Positions 1 to 9,707 of a stretch of 64,000 nt of DNA are shown here, piece after piece (positions within the stretch are counted from its first letter, which is position 1; each line of letters begins with the position of its first letter). The position numbers were made by a program, and so were the translations under genes. This DNA comes from Thermoplasmatales archaeon (GTDB lineage Archaea; Thermoplasmatota; Thermoplasmata; Thermoplasmatales; Thermoplasmataceae): the NCBI GenBank assembly GCA_026127925.1, contig JAJSLM010000001.1:372001-436000 (forward strand), given 5' to 3'. Under the pieces are notes generated by a model. It was not told where the DNA came from and did not search any database. It saw nothing but the letters and a program-made list of their open reading frames with translations.

Positions 1-725
1 ATGCTCATAGCGTCATTGTGGTCGGAAAAACTCATTTCAATATCTATAGAAGTGAATTCATTCAGATGTCGGGGTGTGTTATGTTCCTCGGCTCTAAAGG
101 CAGGTCCCACCTCAAACACTCGGTCAAATCCTGCGGACATGAGCATTTCTTTGTACAACTGTGGACTCTGGTTAAGATATGCATTTTTTTCAAAATACTT
201 TACGCCGAAGAGATCGGCTCCGCCTTCTGTTGCAGCAGCTACGATTTTAGGCGTGTGGACCTCAATGAAGTGCTCAGAATTCAGGAACTTCCTTATGCCC
301 CATAATAGCTCGCTTTCCAGGTGGAATATTTGCAATCTTTCAGGCTTGCGAAGGTCAAGAAATCTATTGTTAAACCTTGTGTCAAAATCAGCTTCAACTG
401 GATCTGCTATTCCCAAAGGAAGTGGGGTTAATGAACGATTAAGTAAGGAAAGATCGATTACCTGGACCTCCATTCCCCCTTTGGCTTGGGAGTGTTTATT
501 CAGTATACCTGTGAGCCTTATCACCGATTCTCTGGTAAGTTCATTGATCATTTCTCTTGTTGAATCATTGTCCAGCTTGAGTGTTGACTGAACGATACCA
601 GTGTTGTCTCTCACCATCAAAAAGGCAACGTTCTTTAGTTTCCTGATATCCTGAACCCATCCCGCTATATCAACTCGTTTTCCGTCTTCTGAACCAGATA
701 GTTCATAAATGTAGTTTCTAGACAT
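1..725 (-). CDS. aspS: Aspartyl-tRNA synthetase, N-terminal part (runs off the left edge)
   Basis: The minus strand reads from an ATG at 725 to the window edge, about 241 codons with no stop. The protein starts MSRNYIYELSG and carries an N-terminal OB-fold anticodon-binding domain (VDIAGWVQDIRKL, then FLMVRDNTGIVQ). Class II catalytic signatures follow: the EVHTPKIVAAATEGGADLF stretch of motif 1 and FRAEEHNTPRHLNEF of motif 2. This is the archaeal/eukaryotic AspRS type with the short N-terminus and no bacterial insertion; many archaeal members also charge tRNA-Asn, which cannot be judged here. The 3' half, including motif 3, lies outside the window. It is divergent from the NfeD gene across a 76-bp spacer. 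Confidence 0.95.
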   Translation of the reverse strand, partial: MSRNYIYELSGSEDGKRVDIAGWVQDIRKLKNVAFLMVRDNTGIVQSTLKLDNDSTREMINELTRESVIRLTGILNKHSQAKGGMEVQVIDLSLLNRSLTPLPLGIADPVEADFDTRFNNRFLDLRKPERLQIFHLESELLWGIRKFLNSEHFIEVHTPKIVAAATEGGADLFGVKYFEKNAYLNQSPQLYKEMLMSAGFDRVFEVGPAFRAEEHNTPRHLNEFTSIDIEMSFSDHNDAMS

Positions 726-801
726 TTATGGTTAATCTCATTGTATTAATTAAAATAATAGATGATCGAAAGACTAAATAATCAATATACAATAGTTAAG
801 T

Positions 802-2112
802 GTGAAGGCTTACAAGATTCTCCTGTTTGTTATTTTCGCGGCAACACTAGTGGCCATGGCTGGTGCTTCCCATGCGAGCGGCCAGAAGGTAGTCGTTGTC
901 TTGAATCTGGATGAAGAAATTGATCCAGGCTCTGGAAATTTCATAGCAAGTTCTCTCTCATCTTTAACCCCAAGCACAACTGAGGCGGTGATCATCAACA
1001 TGAACACCCCAGGCGGGATTCTCGAGAATATGCTTCAGATGGTTAACGCAATTAACAGTACCGAAGCAAAAGGGATCAACGTTTACACATATATACCGGC
1101 AGACGGAATGGGGGCATCGGCAGGCTCTTACGTCGCGATGGCTACAACTGGGATATATATGGGCTCTGGCTCCTATATCGGTCCATCAACGCCGATTGTT
1201 GAGGGTGGAACCGCCCTCGAAGAAAAGCATACAACCGATGCTATGGCTGCATTGATGGGAAGTATGGCGATAGCGCATAACAGGAATGCAACTGCCGCTG
1301 AGAATATGGTGTTCAACAACACAGCTTATACCGAAACACAAGCTGTATCAATCAATCTTGTAACCGGTTATTCTCCAAACCTTACGGCCCTCATCACGTC
1401 GCTTCATTTGTCATCTTATCCGGTAGAAACAGGTAATCCAAATTTCTATGATGATTTCCTCAGCTTTTTGAGTAACAGCACAGTAGATGGCATATTTATC
1501 CTTATAGGTGCTATCGCAATTCTAGCGGATCTGTTTCATGGAACTGCAATACTGTCTGCTGTCGGGATAATCCTTATTGCTCTTGGTCTTCTTGGTGCTG
1601 AGATCATTGGTGCCTCTCTTGTCGGAATTATACTCCTGCTGGTGGGTGCCGTTTTGATCATCGTTGAGGCGAAGACAGGCCACGGGATTTCACTTGTAGC
1701 AGGTGTCGTAACGGCGCTGATCGGCACATTTCTTCTGGCTTCGCCATATCTTTCTAGTAATGTTGGATACTCACCGGCCCCATATGGCGCCAACAGCTAC
1801 ATTGTTGCTATTGCGATTGGTGTTATCGCAGTATTCTTTGGGTTTATGATCAGAAGAATTGCCGTCACTTTTAAAGCAAGAAAATTTACAGGTGCAGAAG
1901 TGTTAATAGGACGGACAGCAAACGTAAAGGAATCCCTTTCGCCAAAAGGATGGATATCAATAGATGGTGTTCGATGGGAAGCAAAAACTGAGGATAATTC
2001 ATACATAGATAAGGGACAGAAGGTAACTGTAACCTCGCGCGATGGCTTGGTATTACTCGTTAAACCTGTGAGTAATGAACCGCCAAAAAGTGAATCGAAC
2101 AAAGATCAATGA
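802..2112 (+). CDS. NfeD-family membrane-bound serine protease (ClpP-like)
   Basis: 436 residues from a GTG start; a TATA-like ACTAAATAAT lies about 25 bp upstream, so the mRNA is probably leaderless. Order of parts: signal peptide/anchor (1-26), ClpP-class serine protease domain (about 30-200), four to five membrane segments (about 228-360) and a C-terminal OB-like NfeD domain (about 366-425). The likely nucleophile is Ser106 in GASAGS with Lys142 as its dyad partner, as in the Pyrococcus 1510-N protease, which cleaves the hydrophobic C-terminus of stomatin-like proteins. No stomatin/SPFH gene is next to it here, which is unusual for the family. Its active site should face the outside of the membrane. 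Confidence 0.88.
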   Translation: MKAYKILLFVIFAATLVAMAGASHASGQKVVVVLNLDEEIDPGSGNFIASSLSSLTPSTTEAVIINMNTPGGILENMLQMVNAINSTEAKGINVYTYIPADGMGASAGSYVAMATTGIYMGSGSYIGPSTPIVEGGTALEEKHTTDAMAALMGSMAIAHNRNATAAENMVFNNTAYTETQAVSINLVTGYSPNLTALITSLHLSSYPVETGNPNFYDDFLSFLSNSTVDGIFILIGAIAILADLFHGTAILSAVGIILIALGLLGAEIIGASLVGIILLLVGAVLIIVEAKTGHGISLVAGVVTALIGTFLLASPYLSSNVGYSPAPYGANSYIVAIAIGVIAVFFGFMIRRIAVTFKARKFTGAEVLIGRTANVKESLSPKGWISIDGVRWEAKTEDNSYIDKGQKVTVTSRDGLVLLVKPVSNEPPKSESNKDQ

Positions 2113-2372
2113 CGGGGTGAGATAGTTGTATCTAAAGGAAACTGCCGCTTGAAAAATTTGGTGATACGGTTAGAGGTTCATATTTTTCTCTCTCATCCGG
2201 AATAGTTGTATTTTTCAAGATCTATGGCATAAATCATGGGAAAAAGTTAAACTTTGGATGCATTGATAATCTAAAACTTACTTGGTGATTACCATAGTAT
2301 TAGGTGAGCGAACTTAAGATGTTCAGTAAAACATGCGCATTTAATTTATAACTATATTGTATTAAGTCTCCT

Positions 2373-3356
2373 ATGCCAAAATTCATTTTAGGATACGATG
2401 TTGGTGGAACCAAGGTATCCGCGGTGTTGGGTGATGAAAATGGAAGAATACTGTCTGTTGTAAGGAAACCCACGGTTAGGCACCTCGGACCAAAAAAACT
2501 TCGAGACGATCTAATAAATATGGGCTGGGAGGTAATGGAACGCAGTGGCATAAAACAGCCAGACAGCATTGGTGTAATTTTTGCTGGTCTTGTTGACCAG
2601 AAGAGGGGGTTAGTCATATCATCTCCAAACATTCTCGGTCTAAGGAATTTCAACATTACAAAGATGCTTGAAGACGAATTCGGGACTAAGGCTTACCTTG
2701 AAAATGATGCAACCGCAGCCACTATTGCTGAAAAACTATTCGGATCTGCCAAGAATATGGACAATTTCGTATACATGACAATAAGCACGGGAATAGGAGG
2801 AGGTGCATTTGTCAACGGACAGCTTTACAGGGGAGCTCACGGAATGGCTGGAGAGTTTGGACACATGGTTATAATGTCCAATGGGCCAATATGCGGATGC
2901 GGACGACGTGGCTGTCTTGAAGCAGTGGCCGGTGGGAAAGGAATTGCCCGCCGAGCTTCTGAAAATATTACTGCAATACATGAGTCACATCTTTTCTCTA
3001 AGCTAAAGCCTTCCGAAATTGATGCAAAAAAGGTGTTTGAATTTAAGAGGAAGGGGGATATGTTTTCGCAGCTGATCGTTGAAGAAACTATATACTACTT
3101 AGCTGTTGGCATAGTCAATGTGATAAATATCATGGATCCGGAGGCAGTCATAATAGGCGGTGGAATCGCAGATGCTGGAAATGACCTTTTTGTTCCATTG
3201 AGAATGGCAATAAGGGAAGAGTTTAAAAGCATGTACAGACCGGTAAAGATTCTGCGTGGCCTTAAGAACGGGCATGATTTGGCTCCAGTATCTATACCGA
3301 TATTCAATGAAACGGAGACGAGCATGCATAATAGCCCGGTAGCAAAATCAACGTAA
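2373..3356 (+). CDS. ROK-family sugar kinase (glucokinase-like)
   Basis: 327 residues. The N-terminal phosphate-binding loop GYDVGGTKVSAVLG (about 7-20), the GTGIGGG turn and the ROK zinc motif CGCGRRGCLE with Cys174, Cys176 and Cys181 are intact, and a second phosphate motif (IIGGGIADAG) lies near the C-terminus. ROK kinases phosphorylate glucose, N-acetylglucosamine or related hexoses with ATP; the exact sugar cannot be read from sequence. A TATA-like TTTATAAC about 25 bp before the ATG fits a single leaderless gene. Length is normal for archaeal glucokinases. The C-terminal serine/threonine-rich tail (about 20 residues) looks unstructured. Confidence 0.88.
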   Translation: MPKFILGYDVGGTKVSAVLGDENGRILSVVRKPTVRHLGPKKLRDDLINMGWEVMERSGIKQPDSIGVIFAGLVDQKRGLVISSPNILGLRNFNITKMLEDEFGTKAYLENDATAATIAEKLFGSAKNMDNFVYMTISTGIGGGAFVNGQLYRGAHGMAGEFGHMVIMSNGPICGCGRRGCLEAVAGGKGIARRASENITAIHESHLFSKLKPSEIDAKKVFEFKRKGDMFSQLIVEETIYYLAVGIVNVINIMDPEAVIIGGGIADAGNDLFVPLRMAIREEFKSMYRPVKILRGLKNGHDLAPVSIPIFNETETSMHNSPVAKST

Positions 3357-3458
3357 TCCCTGGAATTGCCGTTCAAATATACCAGTCACTTTGAGGGCAT
3401 TCCCAAAATGATTCCAAAAATTATTCTCTTCTGTTAAGAATCAAAATAACCTCTGTTT

Positions 3459-4154
3459 TCACAAATTTTCCAGAAGTTTAATGATCGCTTTTCTTTCTAT
3501 TCTCTTTAAAATTCTGTGTGTTGACGCTAATGATATACCAAGTTTTATTGAAAATTGTTTCATTGTCAGTTTCCTCGGTATATCGAAATACCCGAAATCA
3601 TATGCTTTTTTCAATATTATCACTTGTTTTTTGGTCAACCTAGCAGATTTAGCAGGAGACGATACAGACATCCCTCCATTGGAAAAAACATCCGATGTTT
3701 TCTTTATAGTATACGGGACATCAAGTTCTTTCAACAGTTCCATGAATTTTTTGGATTCATGTTTTATAATGAGGAAATTGAATTTCATAGATTCCTGTGA
3801 AATCTTAATTGGAGGTACTAAAAAGATGGTCTCGTAATACCTTTCTATTAATTTTTTCAAGACAGGCGGGACTCTTTGAGATATGAGTATTGTATATTCA
3901 CCAGATCTGTTTCCCGTTGATAATATTTCAAAACTCTCCAAGTTATATAATTTCAATAGTTCTTCTTTTTTAGATAAGAGGGTGAGACTGCTTTTCTTGA
4001 TATCTTTGCCCTCAAGAGAAGCAATATACACTATTTGATCTGGTCCATAATTTATTATGTCGTGCACTAGTAGTTCCTTTTCATGAACATAGAAATGCGG
4101 ATTTATTATTCCTAGTTTTTTTAAGTCAAGTTCAATTGTTATACTCTTTGCCAT
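3459..4154 (-). CDS. HTH_10-type (bacterio-opsin-activator-like) transcription regulator
   Basis: 231 residues. The last 60 residues form an HTH_10 domain: LTKKQVIILKKAYDFGYFDIPR followed by a second helix pair around KLGISLASTHRILKRIERK, the hallmark of the archaeal Bat-type regulators. The first 165 residues resemble the poorly conserved effector part common in Thermoplasmatales members and carry no recognised sensor domain. The gene stands alone with its own spacer on both sides, so no target can be inferred from an operon. Ligand and targets unknown. Confidence 0.8.
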   Translation of the reverse strand: MAKSITIELDLKKLGIINPHFYVHEKELLVHDIINYGPDQIVYIASLEGKDIKKSSLTLLSKKEELLKLYNLESFEILSTGNRSGEYTILISQRVPPVLKKLIERYYETIFLVPPIKISQESMKFNFLIIKHESKKFMELLKELDVPYTIKKTSDVFSNGGMSVSSPAKSARLTKKQVIILKKAYDFGYFDIPRKLTMKQFSIKLGISLASTHRILKRIERKAIIKLLENL

Positions 4155-4287
4155 TATGAAAAAGGTAATATGTTCCCTATATTTGTTTTAATCTTAATCA
4201 AACTTATGAAACCCCAAGACAATTGAATCAATCAGGCTGAGAGATTTCCTGGTCTCTATATAGCAAAAACTCCTCATTATAAAAGTA

Positions 4288-4361
4288 AGCCGCCGACGGG
4301 GTTTGAACACGCGACCTCGTGCTTACCAAGCACGCGCTCTACCATGCTGAGCTACGGCGGC
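4288..4361 (-). tRNA. tRNA-Thr (GGT)
   Basis: Minus strand folds as a 74-nt cloverleaf: acceptor GCCGCCG/CGGCGGC, D-stem GCTC/GAGC, anticodon stem CGTGC/GCACG with loop TTGGTAA (anticodon GGT, codon ACC), five-base variable loop, T-loop TTCAAAC and discriminator T, the archaeal threonine identity base. No CCA is encoded and no intron is present. The T-stem GCGTG/CCCGT contains one U-C mismatch plus a G-U pair. Confidence 0.9.
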
Positions 4362-4712
4362 ATTAGAAGGGTCATTGCCTATATGATTATTTAATTTACG
4401 CGAAAAATCTATTTAGATTATGAACCAGCGATCTGTAAGTTAAAGGCACAACCAAAAGACATTTATTAATTTGCAGACGGTTAATGGGGAGGAAAAATTT
4501 CTTCTATACCCAAAGAGAAATGATGGAGATCGAGTATATAGTGTACGAATAGTAAAATATGCAGATTTACCGTACAGGTGATTGAAAAATAGGTTGCACC
4601 TGTTGTGTGAATAACACAATATGAGCACATATTAATACGGGAGATTTAAACTTAAATTATGCTTTGGTATGACAGAAAAGTTATTTCACATGTTATAGAT
4701 TTGCATGTAGAA

Positions 4713-6827
4713 ATGATCCCGATAGGAATTGAGGAAGAAGATCGATTGAGAGAATCCTGGCTCAGGATTTACTCCGAATACGGATATATGGATACAATTA
4801 ACAGGGTAAGCAGTGTTTATCCGGACGAAAAGTCAATTTACGTTTCATTTAAGGATCTTTCTGATTTTGGACGGCATAATTCATCGTTTGAATCCGCCAT
4901 TCTGGATAATCCGGAGCATCTACTTGCACTCGGAGAAGAAGTCTTGCGCAGTCTCATACATACCGATCGGGTAAATGTTAATCGAGTTAACCTCAGAATA
5001 TCAGGTCTTAGTGAGGATCAAAGCTTCAGAAAAGAGATAAGGCAGATAAGGAGCGAGGATATTGAGAAGCTGCTCTCTATAAACGGCATAGTCCGAAAGA
5101 ATACGGAAGTTCTCCCTCGCCTTCAGGACGCAGCTTTTGAGTGTTCTGTATGTGGAGCCATAACGAAGGTCAAGCAGTCAAAAGGTAAAATGGAAGAACC
5201 TGCTAAATGCTCAAACGAACTTGAAAGTGGAATCGAGCATAACAAGGCAAAGTTCAAACTTGTTCCTGAACTTTCGGAATTTGTAGATACTCAGAAGATT
5301 GAGCTTCAGGAAAATCCAGAAACACTTGAGGGCGGAACCCAACCACAGCGAATTACCGTGATTATTGAGGACGATCTCACTGGCAGGCTCTATCCTGGGG
5401 ATCGGGTAACCATCGATGGGATTGTTAGGGCAGAACAGAAACGTATTGGAATAGTAACTTTGACTGAGTTCGAGATATACTTTTATTGTGTAAATTACAA
5501 GAAATCCAAAGAGCTAGAGGAAATAACAATTTCTTCAGAAGACGAGGAAAAAATAATCGCCCTTTCCAAAACCCCGTCTTTGATCGACAAACTGTCATCA
5601 TCCATTGCTCCAACAATATTCGGGCTCGACATGATAAAGACGGCACTGGTCCTCCAGATGTTTGGCGGGGTAAGAAAAGTCATGAAGGACGGGACAACGA
5701 TAAGAGGGGATATCCACATACTGATGGTTGGAGACCCGGGAACCGCTAAGTCTCAATTGCTGAAGTATATGACTGAAATATCGCCAAGAGGAGTTTTTAC
5801 TTTCGGCAGAGGCTCAAGTGCTGCTGGATTGACCGCTGCCGCGGTTCATGATGAGTTTGGTGAAGGCCGATGGACGCTTGAGGCAGGTGCTCTTGTCCTT
5901 GCAGACAACGGTTTCTGTGCAATCGACGAAATGGATAAGATGGATGACAGAGATACAGCCGCTATGCATGAAGCGATGGAACAGCAGACAATAACTATTT
6001 CCAAAGCTGGAATAATGGCCACGCTGAAATCCAGGTGCTCTATTCTTGGTGCGGCAAATCCAAAATGGGGAAGGTATGATCCTAACAGGTCCATAGTCGA
6101 TCAGATCGATTTCCCGCCTCCTCTGCTCTCTCGTTTCGATGTAATTTTTAAGATTATTGATCGTCCTGAAAAGTCTTCCGATGAGCGTTTGGCGGATCAC
6201 GTTCTCAGAGCACATCGCGTCGGTGAAATATATCGCAGTCTCGAGGAAAACGAGATCGTTGATTACGAGATACCGGATGAAGAGTATTTTGCGCCCATCG
6301 TTGAGAAGGAGTTAATCAGAAAATATGTGTCTTACTCAAGAACTCGCGTGTTTCCAAGACTCTCCGATGAAGCCATAAAACTGCTGAAAGATGAATATGT
6401 GAAAACGAGAGGCGGGAACACAGAATCAATACCCATTACAGCAAGGCAGCTTGAATCAACAATCAGGCTTGCTGAAGCGGCTGCTAGAACAAAACTATCT
6501 CCGCTCGTTACCGCAGAAGATGCAATGCTTGCAAAGAAGATTGTCGATTATTATCTCAGAGATGTGTCAATGACTGACGGTGGTGTAGATATAGATATCC
6601 TGTTGAGTGGAACAAGTTCCAAACAGAGGAACGATTTGGAAACAGTTTTTGATATAATCAAAGAGCTAAAGGCTGAAAGCAAACATGCAGCTGAGATCAA
6701 CGAGGTTATATCTTTGTCTGTTTCGAAAGGCCTCACCGAAGAGCGAGCACGAGATGCGATTGAACATCTCAAGCGTTCAGGACAGATATATGAGCCTTCA
6801 TACAAAAAGTTGGACGTGATTCGTTGA
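4713..6827 (+). CDS. mcm: MCM replicative helicase
   Basis: Replicative DNA helicase that unwinds the fork as a hexamer. Numbering from the upstream ATG at 4659: N-terminal domain, a zinc-finger region starting CSVCG (C162, C165, then C184), Walker A GDPGTAKS (358-365), Walker B with CAIDEMDKMD, sensor 1 GAANPKWGRYD, arginine finger LLSRFDVIF and a C-terminal winged helix. No intein interrupts the Walker A site. The reading frame is open back to ATG 4659 (722 residues), but a TATA-like TTTAAACTTAAA sits right against that codon, so ATG 4713 (704 residues, closer to relatives) is preferred. A DUF424 gene follows at once. Confidence 0.93.
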   Translation: MIPIGIEEEDRLRESWLRIYSEYGYMDTINRVSSVYPDEKSIYVSFKDLSDFGRHNSSFESAILDNPEHLLALGEEVLRSLIHTDRVNVNRVNLRISGLSEDQSFRKEIRQIRSEDIEKLLSINGIVRKNTEVLPRLQDAAFECSVCGAITKVKQSKGKMEEPAKCSNELESGIEHNKAKFKLVPELSEFVDTQKIELQENPETLEGGTQPQRITVIIEDDLTGRLYPGDRVTIDGIVRAEQKRIGIVTLTEFEIYFYCVNYKKSKELEEITISSEDEEKIIALSKTPSLIDKLSSSIAPTIFGLDMIKTALVLQMFGGVRKVMKDGTTIRGDIHILMVGDPGTAKSQLLKYMTEISPRGVFTFGRGSSAAGLTAAAVHDEFGEGRWTLEAGALVLADNGFCAIDEMDKMDDRDTAAMHEAMEQQTITISKAGIMATLKSRCSILGAANPKWGRYDPNRSIVDQIDFPPPLLSRFDVIFKIIDRPEKSSDERLADHVLRAHRVGEIYRSLEENEIVDYEIPDEEYFAPIVEKELIRKYVSYSRTRVFPRLSDEAIKLLKDEYVKTRGGNTESIPITARQLESTIRLAEAAARTKLSPLVTAEDAMLAKKIVDYYLRDVSMTDGGVDIDILLSGTSSKQRNDLETVFDIIKELKAESKHAAEINEVISLSVSKGLTEERARDAIEHLKRSGQIYEPSYKKLDVIR

Positions 6828-6838
6828 ATCAGATCACT

Positions 6839-7129
6839 ATGAAAATTACCGAGGCTCAGAATGAGGTAATCTTGGCTGCTGCGGATTCCAATCTTATAGA
6901 CAAGGAATTCAGGGAAGGAAAATTCCACATTAAGGTTTTATCTGGATTTTATGGCAACATGCGTGTATCGGACGAAACCTTTACCTCGTCCCTTGGTATT
7001 TGTACAATCGCAAATCTGGTCGGCAAACACGTTGTAGGACTAGCAATCGATATGGATTTTATAGATTCAGAAAACGTAATTTACATTGACGGAATACCTT
7101 ATGCGCAGCTCGCTAAAATAATAGAGTGA
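6839..7129 (+). CDS. DUF424 domain protein
   Basis: 96 residues from the ATG at 6839; the frame also has a TTG at 6824 overlapping the mcm stop, but the ATG gives the usual family length. The sequence matches the archaeal DUF424 pattern: an EVILAAADSNLIDKEFREG start, FYG in the middle and the terminal NVIYIDGIPYAQ stretch. The biochemical function of DUF424 is not established. It lies between mcm and a methyltransferase, with a 4-nt overlap (GTGA) to the latter, so the three genes are probably co-transcribed. Confidence 0.82.
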   Translation: MKITEAQNEVILAAADSNLIDKEFREGKFHIKVLSGFYGNMRVSDETFTSSLGICTIANLVGKHVVGLAIDMDFIDSENVIYIDGIPYAQLAKIIE

Positions 7130-7824
7130 AACATTTGCAAGAAACATACGAGAATAAAAGTAAGGTGGTAGAAGAGATTTTTAACACTATCAGCGAAAAA
7201 TACGATCTTGTAGATTCAATAATTTCGATGGGGCAGGACAACCGGTGGAGAAAGGGCATGATTCGTTCACTTCATCTCCAGGGCGGAGCCTCTGTTCTTG
7301 ATTGTGGAGCCGGCACTGGAAAGCTAACTGAACTCGCTCTTAAAGAATGCCCAACCTGTCACGTGGTGCCAATGGACGTTAATGAGAGCATGGCTAGGAA
7401 AGTCACCTTGAAGAACGTTAAATTCGTGATCGGGAGTGCCGAGGAAATACCTTTCCCCTCAAATTCATTTGAGGCGGTTGTTTCAGCATATATGACAAGA
7501 AATCTTACCCACGTCGATGCATTCTTTAGGGAATCGTACAGGGTCTTGAAGCCCGGTGGAACCCTTGCAAATCTTGACGCATACAACCCTACCCAGCAGG
7601 GTTTTTCACAGCTCTTTTCATTATACTTTTACAAGTTTGTTCCCAAGCTGGGCAATCTGATCACGCGCTCCACGGCATATTCTTATCTCGCCAGTTCGGT
7701 GAAACATTTTTACAGTCAGGAAGAGATAAGAAAGATGATACTTGACGCAGGATTTGAGACCTGTTCTGCAAAAAGTCTCATGTTTGGAGCCGTAAACATT
7801 CATATTGCCAAAAAGAAGGCATGA
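7126..7824 (+). CDS. UbiE/MenG-like SAM-dependent methyltransferase
   Basis: 232 residues, GTG start overlapping the previous stop. The class I methyltransferase core shows motif I VLDCGAGTGK (57-66), an acidic post-I strand (VVPMDVN), the AEEIPFPSNSFEAVVS motif and the RVLKPGG motif typical of UbiE/MenG C-methyltransferases. In archaea with menaquinone-type quinones the enzyme would methylate the demethylated quinone ring at the membrane; the Thermoplasmatales make menaquinones, so this role is reasonable but inferred. Another small-molecule substrate cannot be excluded. Confidence 0.82.
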   Translation: MKHLQETYENKSKVVEEIFNTISEKYDLVDSIISMGQDNRWRKGMIRSLHLQGGASVLDCGAGTGKLTELALKECPTCHVVPMDVNESMARKVTLKNVKFVIGSAEEIPFPSNSFEAVVSAYMTRNLTHVDAFFRESYRVLKPGGTLANLDAYNPTQQGFSQLFSLYFYKFVPKLGNLITRSTAYSYLASSVKHFYSQEEIRKMILDAGFETCSAKSLMFGAVNIHIAKKKA

Positions 7825-7952
7825 TTTGCGAGTTGTTTTGCGTGGTAGACCTTTTTTAGCAGGCGCATCAGAATTTGCAGCGTTATGACCAGACAGAGTT
7901 TTTATCTTTTGCAATTGCTCTCGGTTAAATATAAATTTTTCATACCTTATTT

Positions 7953-9623
7953 ATGCCACGAACAAAGATTGTATCTACGATAGGGCCGGCAAGTTTCAAG
8001 AGATCGCTTTTGAAAACAATGTTCAAAAATAACCTGTCGGCAATAAGAATAAACACAGCGCATATAGAGCCCGGGTACATACAAAAGGTCAAAACGGTTG
8101 TCGATGAGATAAATTCTGATGTTCACAAGCACGTTGGCATAATGGTAGATCTAAAAGGCCCTGAATTAAGAACTGGCGCTTTTAAAAACGGTTCACTTCA
8201 GGTGAATAGGGGTAAAGAATACACGGTTGGGAAAGGTGGCGACATAGAACTTAATCATGATAGTGCACTAGCTTCTCTTCACGAAGGCGATCAGATACTG
8301 CTCAGTGACGGAAAGATCCGGATGAGGGTCACAAAGGCAAAGGGAGGAAAAATTTCCGTAAGGTCCCGGGATTCGGGTGCGTTAAGAGATCGAAGCAGGG
8401 TGAATATCCCAGGCAAATTCATAGAACTTGGCACACTCACAGATCGTGACATTTCCTTTATGGAGGAAGGCATCAGAGCCGGAGTTAATTTCTTCGCCCA
8501 GTCATTTGTACAGAGAGACCAGGATGTGATCGATCTCCAGAAAATGATAAACGAAAAGGGAGGCAATCAATATGTCATATCCAAAATCGAGACCAAGAGC
8601 GGAATGCAGAACCTGAAAGAGATTGTCAGAAATTCAGACTTGGTAATGGTCGCGCGTGGAGATCTTGGCGTTGAGCTTCCGCTGAGGGAGGTCTCGGTTG
8701 CGCAGAAAGAAATCATCAAGATCGCGCACAAAGTCGGTGTTCCCGCTATCGTTGCAACTCAGATGCTTGAGTCTATGGTAAAATCAAGTAGTCCAACAAG
8801 AGCGGAGATATCGGATGTAACGAACGCAATTCTCGACAACGCGGACGCAGTCATGCTCTCCGAGGAAACCGCAATTGGTGAATTCCCCGTAGCTGCCGTC
8901 CGGTACCTCAGGATGATTTCTGATTATGTGGAATCTGAGCGCGAAGAGATGCCTGAACCTGCAGAATTTTTTGGAAACCCTGTTGCTTATTCGATCGCGA
9001 AGGCATCCAAGGTTGTGTCGCAGGAAATCAGAGCTGATGCAATATTGGCATTCACCAAAACTGGAAACACGGCAAAGATGATTTCTGCAATCAGGCCTCA
9101 TGCACCACTAATTGCTGCTGTTGAATCTGAGGGCGTTGCTAGGAAATTGAACCTTTACTGGGGCGTGGAGCCAACGGTTCTTGATTTAGCAAATCTGGAG
9201 GATCTGGATTTCAATAACGTTCTAAATATAATCTTGAAGAATTCATCCCTGAAGAAGGGCAACAGGATTGTTATAACTTCAGGAGCCCCATATTTTGTCT
9301 TTGGCGGAACGAATGAAGTACGAGTCGCTACAGTTGGGAACTTTGTAGGTCGCGGTTACCCCCTAGGAAAGTCCATTAACGGAAAAATAACATTGAAACA
9401 GTCTGGAAAGGGAGACATTCTTGTTGTTTCAGGCAACACAGTAAATGAATCCGCAGCATCAAGATTTCGGGGAATAATATTTACTGAAGATATAGCCCAA
9501 AAACTTAAGAACGATCTCATCTCGAAGAAAACAACAATACTTTACAGGACCAGACTTGCGGGCGGAATAGATGAGGGGCAGATGGTGCACATCGATGGGT
9601 TCACTGGTGTAATAATATCCTGA
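7953..9623 (+). CDS. pyk: Pyruvate kinase with a C-terminal PEP-utiliser-like domain
   Basis: 556 residues. It makes pyruvate and ATP from phosphoenolpyruvate and ADP. The conserved segments are all present: TKIVSTIGPAS at the start, VDLKGPELRTG, SKIETKSGMQNL, DLVMVARGDLGVELP with the metal ligands, and ATQMLESM/PTRAEISDVTNAILDNADAVMLSEETAIG. The protein is about 80 residues longer than standard pyruvate kinases. The tail (about 470-556: GDILVVSGNTVN, RGIIFTEDI, HIDGFTGVI) looks like the extra PEP-utiliser mobile domain known from Bacillus-type pyruvate kinase, but lacks the GGLTSH phosphohistidine segment. A TATA box lies about 22 bp before the ATG. Confidence 0.92.
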   Translation: MPRTKIVSTIGPASFKRSLLKTMFKNNLSAIRINTAHIEPGYIQKVKTVVDEINSDVHKHVGIMVDLKGPELRTGAFKNGSLQVNRGKEYTVGKGGDIELNHDSALASLHEGDQILLSDGKIRMRVTKAKGGKISVRSRDSGALRDRSRVNIPGKFIELGTLTDRDISFMEEGIRAGVNFFAQSFVQRDQDVIDLQKMINEKGGNQYVISKIETKSGMQNLKEIVRNSDLVMVARGDLGVELPLREVSVAQKEIIKIAHKVGVPAIVATQMLESMVKSSSPTRAEISDVTNAILDNADAVMLSEETAIGEFPVAAVRYLRMISDYVESEREEMPEPAEFFGNPVAYSIAKASKVVSQEIRADAILAFTKTGNTAKMISAIRPHAPLIAAVESEGVARKLNLYWGVEPTVLDLANLEDLDFNNVLNIILKNSSLKKGNRIVITSGAPYFVFGGTNEVRVATVGNFVGRGYPLGKSINGKITLKQSGKGDILVVSGNTVNESAASRFRGIIFTEDIAQKLKNDLISKKTTILYRTRLAGGIDEGQMVHIDGFTGVIIS

Positions 9624-9707
9624 TACTCTGCTAATCATGGGAATCTATCTCGATAGCTATAAATACGTTCTTGAGCTTTGGGCGTATTCGAAATTTGGTG
9701 AAACCTG

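Noticed and set aside
1-591. Plus-strand open frame of 196 codons
   Set aside because: It is the shadow of aspS on the minus strand, whose conserved motifs are unmistakable.
5425-6215. Several open frames antisense to mcm
   Set aside because: They overlap the conserved AAA+ core of mcm, lack start signals and have no family resemblance.
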